Positions 60,993 through 64,000 of a stretch of 64,000 nucleotides of DNA are shown here, piece by piece. The stretch comes from an uncultured Salinisphaerales bacterium (lineage in GTDB: Bacteria > Pseudomonadota > Gammaproteobacteria > Nevskiales > CAJXLF01). A program made the translations under genes and the position numbers. Each line of letters opens with the position of its first letter. The stretch's first letter is position 1. The stretch is taken from NCBI GenBank assembly GCA_913055805.1, contig CAJXLF010000009.1, positions 1 to 64,000 of the forward strand, given 5' to 3'. The notes beneath the pieces are model-generated. The model was not told the origin of the DNA. It worked only from the letters and a program-made list of their open reading frames with translations, and did no database searches.

Positions 60993-61997
60993 ATGAAGCC
61001 TACGGAGTATCGTCAGCCGCGCGTACCCATCGCTTATGTGATCATCACATTTGAGCAGGCCGCTGCGCGCGGAATCAGTCAGGCCCAGCTGGTTGCCGAT
61101 CTCGATTTCGATCCTGCTATTCTGCATAAGCCGGATGCGCGCATCCCGCTGTTAACCTACGGACATATGGTCGCCCGGCTATTGCGGATCAGTGATGACC
61201 CTGGCCTCGGCTATGATTTCGGCCTGCGCACAACACTGACTTCTCACGGTTTACTGGGATTTGGTCTCATGAGCCAACCCAGTCTGAGGCACGCACTGGA
61301 ACTGGGGGAGAAATTTGTGCCTCATCTGCGCAGTCCCGGATTTACGCTCAGGTTTTTCACGGAGGGCGAGGACACCGTGCTGGAAGCCCGAGAGGCCGTA
61401 CCTTATGGACCTTTGCGGCAGTATGCCTATGACATGTTGCTGGTCAGCTTTTCCGTGATTATTCGCAGCATTGCCCCTGGCATCAGGCAACAACTATGGT
61501 TTGATTGTCCGGAACCTGAGCACTATGCGCAGTACCGGAACCGCCTGCCGGAAATCCGTTTCAACATGGGCACCAATCAACTGCGGGTAAGAACTGCAGA
61601 CCTCGATATCCCGCTCAGTCACGCCAATATCACAACCGCGGAACTGGTCGCCCGGCAATGTGAAGAAGAACTGTCACGCATCGGCGCCACCGATGATCTC
61701 ATGGCGCGCGTACGGGCCATGATGATTAATGCCAATAATGGTTATCTCACCCTGGAGGAACTGGCCGGCAACATGAACACTTCTACCCGCACCCTGAAGA
61801 GAAAACTCAAGGAACACGAAACGAGTTATCAGCAGTTACTGGATGAAGCCCGCTGCCGGGACAGCATTCGCCTGCTGGAAGAAACAACGCTGCCGCTTGA
61901 CGAGATTGCCTATCGCGTAGGTTATTCGGAAAGCAGCAACTTCTGCCGCGCCTTCCAGCGCTGGACCGGCAAGGCGCCCGGCAGTTACCGACGCTAG
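60993..61997 (+). CDS. AraC family transcription regulator (OruR-like), copy 1
   Basis: A protein of 334 residues. The N-terminal ligand-binding domain (about 15-205; LTSHGLLGFGLMSQPSLRHALELG and RFNMGTNQLR) is of the Arabinose_bd type seen in OruR/ArgR regulators of proteobacterial catabolic genes. The C-terminal AraC HTH pair is at about 245-334 (AGNMNTSTRTLKRKLKEHETSY and LDEIAYRVGYSESSNFCRAFQRWTG). It is divergent from the RoxA-like gene across 167 bases and probably regulates it. Copy 2 at 62518-63546 is clearly homologous. Confidence 0.92.
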   Translation: MKPTEYRQPRVPIAYVIITFEQAAARGISQAQLVADLDFDPAILHKPDARIPLLTYGHMVARLLRISDDPGLGYDFGLRTTLTSHGLLGFGLMSQPSLRHALELGEKFVPHLRSPGFTLRFFTEGEDTVLEAREAVPYGPLRQYAYDMLLVSFSVIIRSIAPGIRQQLWFDCPEPEHYAQYRNRLPEIRFNMGTNQLRVRTADLDIPLSHANITTAELVARQCEEELSRIGATDDLMARVRAMMINANNGYLTLEELAGNMNTSTRTLKRKLKEHETSYQQLLDEARCRDSIRLLEETTLPLDEIAYRVGYSESSNFCRAFQRWTGKAPGSYRR

Positions 61998-62001
61998 AGA
62001 A

Positions 62002-62205
62002 CTAGTCGTATTCCGAATCAAACTCCGGAATACCGGCTCTGGAAATGAATCTGTAGAAGAGCCAGGCCCCCAGCATCATCACCACTGCGCATTCAATCAG
62101 CGCGATGGCGATCATGCTGTGCTGCAACAGTGCAGCGAACCCGCCGAAAAGCAGGCTCCACAGGCTCATGGTGGAAAAAATCAGGAAAACCGCTTTTGTG
62201 ATCAT
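62002..62205 (-). CDS. Small membrane protein, unknown function
   Basis: I start at the ATG at 62203-62205, preceded by GGGAGTCATACC, giving 67 residues; the frame continues to 62232 without a ribosome binding site. Two transmembrane helices (about 5-27 and 31-52) are followed by a short cytoplasmic tail ending EFDSEYD. I do not recognise the family. It sits between the araC copies and converges on copy 1 with 4 bases between the stops. Confidence 0.65.
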   Translation of the reverse strand: MITKAVFLIFSTMSLWSLLFGGFAALLQHSMIAIALIECAVVMMLGAWLFYRFISRAGIPEFDSEYD

Positions 62206-62375
62206 GGTATGACTCCCGAAAAGCCTATCCATGGCGGTGTGTGTATTTTTATCTGTAGTTAAGTAAAACCAATTCCGCTGAAAAAAACAAGAAAAATCTG
62301 CTGTGTCGGATTCGGCAATGCATGCTGAACAGCTCTGGCCCGAATAGATAAGTAATTAGACACTTTTAGCCATTA

Positions 62376-62508
62376 CCAGGCGGCCGCCTGGCAGACATAA
62401 TGCTGGCTTCCGGAGAGTATTGCCTGGGAAGAGATTGTCCCTCCTCATGTTTTCTCCGGAAATCTCCTGCCGTTTGCGCCACTCCCGATCGGGAGTGGCG
62501 AATTTTTA
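62376..62508 (+). ncRNA. Candidate structured small RNA with intrinsic terminator
   Basis: The gap 62206-62517 has no credible gene. Its plus strand carries three nested elements. CCAGGCGG-CCGCCTGG (62376-62391) forms a short hairpin. TTCCGGAGA (62408-62416) pairs with TCTCCGGAA (62453-62461) around a loop holding TCCCTCCTC, an anti-Shine-Dalgarno-like motif. A 24-base perfect palindrome (62477-62500; CGCCACTCCCGA and its complement) is followed by AATTTTTATA, an intrinsic terminator on the plus strand although both flanking genes lie on the minus strand. The start is not defined; the AT-rich 62240-62375 region may hold the promoter. Confidence 0.4.
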
Positions 62509-62517
62509 TATGCTCCC

Positions 62518-63546
62518 CTATCGTTGCCGGCTTTGCTCACGAAAAGCAGTAGGCGTCATACCGGTCCACTTGCGAAAGGCGCGGGTGAAATTAGCGGGCT
62601 CGCTGTAACCCAGTTTGGTGGCGATCCTCTCCATGCTCAGCGTGGACTCCTTGAGCAGGCGCTTGCTTTCGCTGCTGCGTAATTCCTCGGTGAGGCTTTT
62701 ATAAGTCACACCATGCTCGCTCAGCTTCCTTTTGAGCGTACGTGTCGACATACACAAACGCTCCGCCACCGCTTTAAGATCCGGTATCTGGCCATCGGCA
62801 TAACGCAAAATCGCACGTACCTGCCCGGTCAAATCCCCCTTGAGCCCGAGTTCAGCCAGCTCCCGATCGCACTGTTCAGTCACCAGTTTGGCCGTAACCG
62901 GGTTGGCTGTTTCCAGCCGCCTGTCCAGATAGGCGGCTGGAAAGCGCAATTGATTAACCCCCATATTGAAACGCGCCCGGGGCAGGCGGGCGCGATACGA
63001 CTCGTAGTAATCCGGCTCAGGGTAGTCGAACCACATTTCCAGTTCCTGCGCATCAATCTGACGGTTGGCCAAAGCCGGAGCCATACGGGCGAGCCCCGCC
63101 AGGAACAGATCAATCATGCACTGCCGGATTGGGCCCAGCGGCAGGGTCTCCCTGACCTCGACGGCGCCAACCGATCCTTCCTGAATCAGTTGTACACTCA
63201 GATTGGGTAGCCGCAGCTGAATGAATTTGGCCCCCAGGTCTATGGCCTCACGCAGGCTGGCCGAGCTCAGCAGCCCGTAGCCCATGATGCCGTGTGAGGT
63301 GAGATGGCTGTGCAGTCCGATCTCATAGCCGATGGCCGGATAACCCGTTTGGCTCATGGCCTGGTAAAGCATGGCGCCGGCCTGCAACATGGACAGGCGG
63401 CCGTCCGGGTTATCCAGGATCGCCGGATCCACCCCGCACTGGCGCAGCAATTCGGCACGCGGCAGCCCATGCTGTTCCGCCACTTCCAGCACCAGCAACC
63501 CATAGGCTACGGGGATAAAGGGTTTGCCCAGGTCTGCGGGTTTCAT
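62518..63546 (-). CDS. AraC family transcription regulator (OruR-like), copy 2
   Basis: I start at the ATG at 63544-63546 with GGAGG upstream, giving 342 residues; an open frame continues to 63672. The start MKP matches copy 1. The ligand-binding domain has LTSHGIMGYGLLSSASLREAIDLG and RFNMGVNQLR and the HTH pair is at the C-terminus (ERLCMSTRTLKRKLSEHGVTY; MERIATKLGYSEPANFTRAFRKWTG). Identity with copy 1 is scattered through the whole length. It is divergent from the second RoxA-like gene and probably controls it. Confidence 0.92.
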   Translation of the reverse strand: MKPADLGKPFIPVAYGLLVLEVAEQHGLPRAELLRQCGVDPAILDNPDGRLSMLQAGAMLYQAMSQTGYPAIGYEIGLHSHLTSHGIMGYGLLSSASLREAIDLGAKFIQLRLPNLSVQLIQEGSVGAVEVRETLPLGPIRQCMIDLFLAGLARMAPALANRQIDAQELEMWFDYPEPDYYESYRARLPRARFNMGVNQLRFPAAYLDRRLETANPVTAKLVTEQCDRELAELGLKGDLTGQVRAILRYADGQIPDLKAVAERLCMSTRTLKRKLSEHGVTYKSLTEELRSSESKRLLKESTLSMERIATKLGYSEPANFTRAFRKWTGMTPTAFREQSRQR

Positions 63547-63596
63547 ACGCCTCCGGCTTTTCGTCGTTCTTTTATTCTTATCACACTGGCCCCAAA

Positions 63597-63613
63597 TGAC
63601 AAGAAGATTGTCA
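63597..63613. promoter_or_regulatory. Inverted repeat between araC copy 2 and the second RoxA-like gene
   Basis: TGACAA-GAAGA-TTGTCA is a perfect 6-bp inverted repeat of operator size in the 154-base divergent promoter region. AraC proteins usually bind direct repeats, so its role is unclear. I found no matching repeat in the promoter region of copy 1. Confidence 0.3.
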
Positions 63614-63700
63614 CCCATGCGACTCACAATTACATTGCCGCCAAGCGCATAGTGGCCATATTCAAGAGCCATGGCTCAATAAAAAATGTTGGAGAGAGCA

Positions 63701-64000
63701 ATGTTCAGGCGTTATTTAGTGGGCCCGGCGCTTTGCCTGGCCCTGACAGCATGTGGTGGAGGCAGCGGGGATGGTGCGCCTCATGGGTCGGCTGACACGA
63801 CGGATAGCAGTGGCGGCGATAACACCACGCAATTTGCCAGTACCGAAGCATTCTTTGAATCCGAAGTTGCCCCCGAACTGAATTTCTGCCGCAGCTGTCA
63901 TGTGCCGGGTGGCATAGCCGATGTTGAAGAAGGCCATCGCTTTTTGCTGTCACCGTCCGGTGAAGATGACTACGCCAAGACCCGTGCGGCCTGGGAGGCC
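63701..64000 (+). CDS. RoxA-like multiheme cytochrome lipoprotein, copy 2, cut by window edge
   Basis: The ATG at 63701 follows TTGGAGAGAGCA. The visible 100 codons encode a lipoprotein signal (LALTAC, Cys 18), a Gly/Ser/Asp linker, and a segment FASTEAFFESEV, FCRSCHVPGGIAD, and YAKTRAAWEA. This aligns without gaps of note to residues 50-110 of the other copy (TSEEFFASEV, FCRSCHTPTGIAG, YANTRAAWEA). It is a paralogue, sharing the extra N-terminal heme site; the catalytic part lies beyond the window. Confidence 0.88.
   Translation, partial: MFRRYLVGPALCLALTACGGGSGDGAPHGSADTTDSSGGDNTTQFASTEAFFESEVAPELNFCRSCHVPGGIADVEEGHRFLLSPSGEDDYAKTRAAWEA

Noticed and set aside
1-64000. Mobile elements, prophage, CRISPR arrays, tRNA or rRNA genes
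   Set aside because: I looked for transposase or integrase motifs, regularly spaced repeats and rRNA/tRNA landmarks and found none. Composition looks even throughout.

Overview
The window is GC-rich, densely coded chromosomal DNA from a proteobacterium, most likely a gammaproteobacterium. SirB2, OmpW, a full ccoNOQP-GHIS cbb3 oxidase set, anaerobic HemN, a copper nitrite reductase and an FNR-type regulator point to a facultatively anaerobic, probably denitrifying heterotroph. I see no tRNA, rRNA, CRISPR array, insertion sequence or prophage gene.

Layout. 1-9.4 kb: a cut esterase gene, then an ECF sigma/anti-sigma pair divergent from a lipid-modification operon (flavin oxidoreductase, DUF1365, two cyclopropane-synthase-like methyltransferases, DUF1295, an exported protein), facing a Baeyer-Villiger-type monooxygenase. 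9.5-14.3 kb: OmpW, SirB2, PPK2 kinase with a VIT-family transporter, and a choice-of-anchor-I lipoprotein. 14.3-17.2 kb: a nitrite reductase operon (NirK-cytochrome c fusion, SUMF1-like protein, SCO protein). 17.3-27.2 kb: hemN divergent from ccoNOQP, a small membrane protein, ccoG, a short FixH-like gene, ccoI, ccoS and a TauE/SafE-like protein. 27.2-32.6 kb: glyoxalase-like and RDD proteins, then an ABC/HlyD export operon. 32.7-41.6 kb: a small cytochrome c, CBS protein, ribosome hibernation factor, Na/Pi transporter, a universal stress protein/permease/antiporter operon, a nuclease-family protein, a phospholipase D-family synthase and a coiled-coil orphan. 41.6-45.3 kb: a fixL-fixJ-fnr-MBL run. 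45.4-53.5 kb: a helical orphan, a GAF and GAF-PAS-GGDEF pair, Hsp20, a PPOX flavoprotein, a K+ channel, an MMPL transporter and a KefC-like antiporter. 53.6-58.2 kb: hydrolase-Ada-2OG oxygenase operon, a PHA-synthase-like hydrolase and a GXWXG/DUF4334 protein. 58.2-64 kb: two RoxA-like multiheme lipoprotein genes, each divergent from its own AraC regulator, arranged as mirror images, with a probable small RNA between them.

The unifying theme is oxygen limitation. FixL keeps the heme-PAS residues of the oxygen sensor, FixJ keeps its phosphoacceptor, and the adjacent FNR has the four N-terminal cysteines. FNR/ANR-type boxes (TTGAY-N4-RTCAA or one mismatch) lie in front of ompW, ppk2, hemN/ccoN, the ABC operon, the cytochrome c/CBS/hpf genes, usp, the PLD/coiled-coil pair, fixL and hsp20/GAF. 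One sensor cascade may therefore coordinate high-affinity respiration, heme synthesis, ribosome hibernation, polyphosphate metabolism and stress proteins. The right-hand edge (RoxA-like/AraC modules and candidate small RNA) is the least familiar part. All names rest on reading the sequence; no database search was run.
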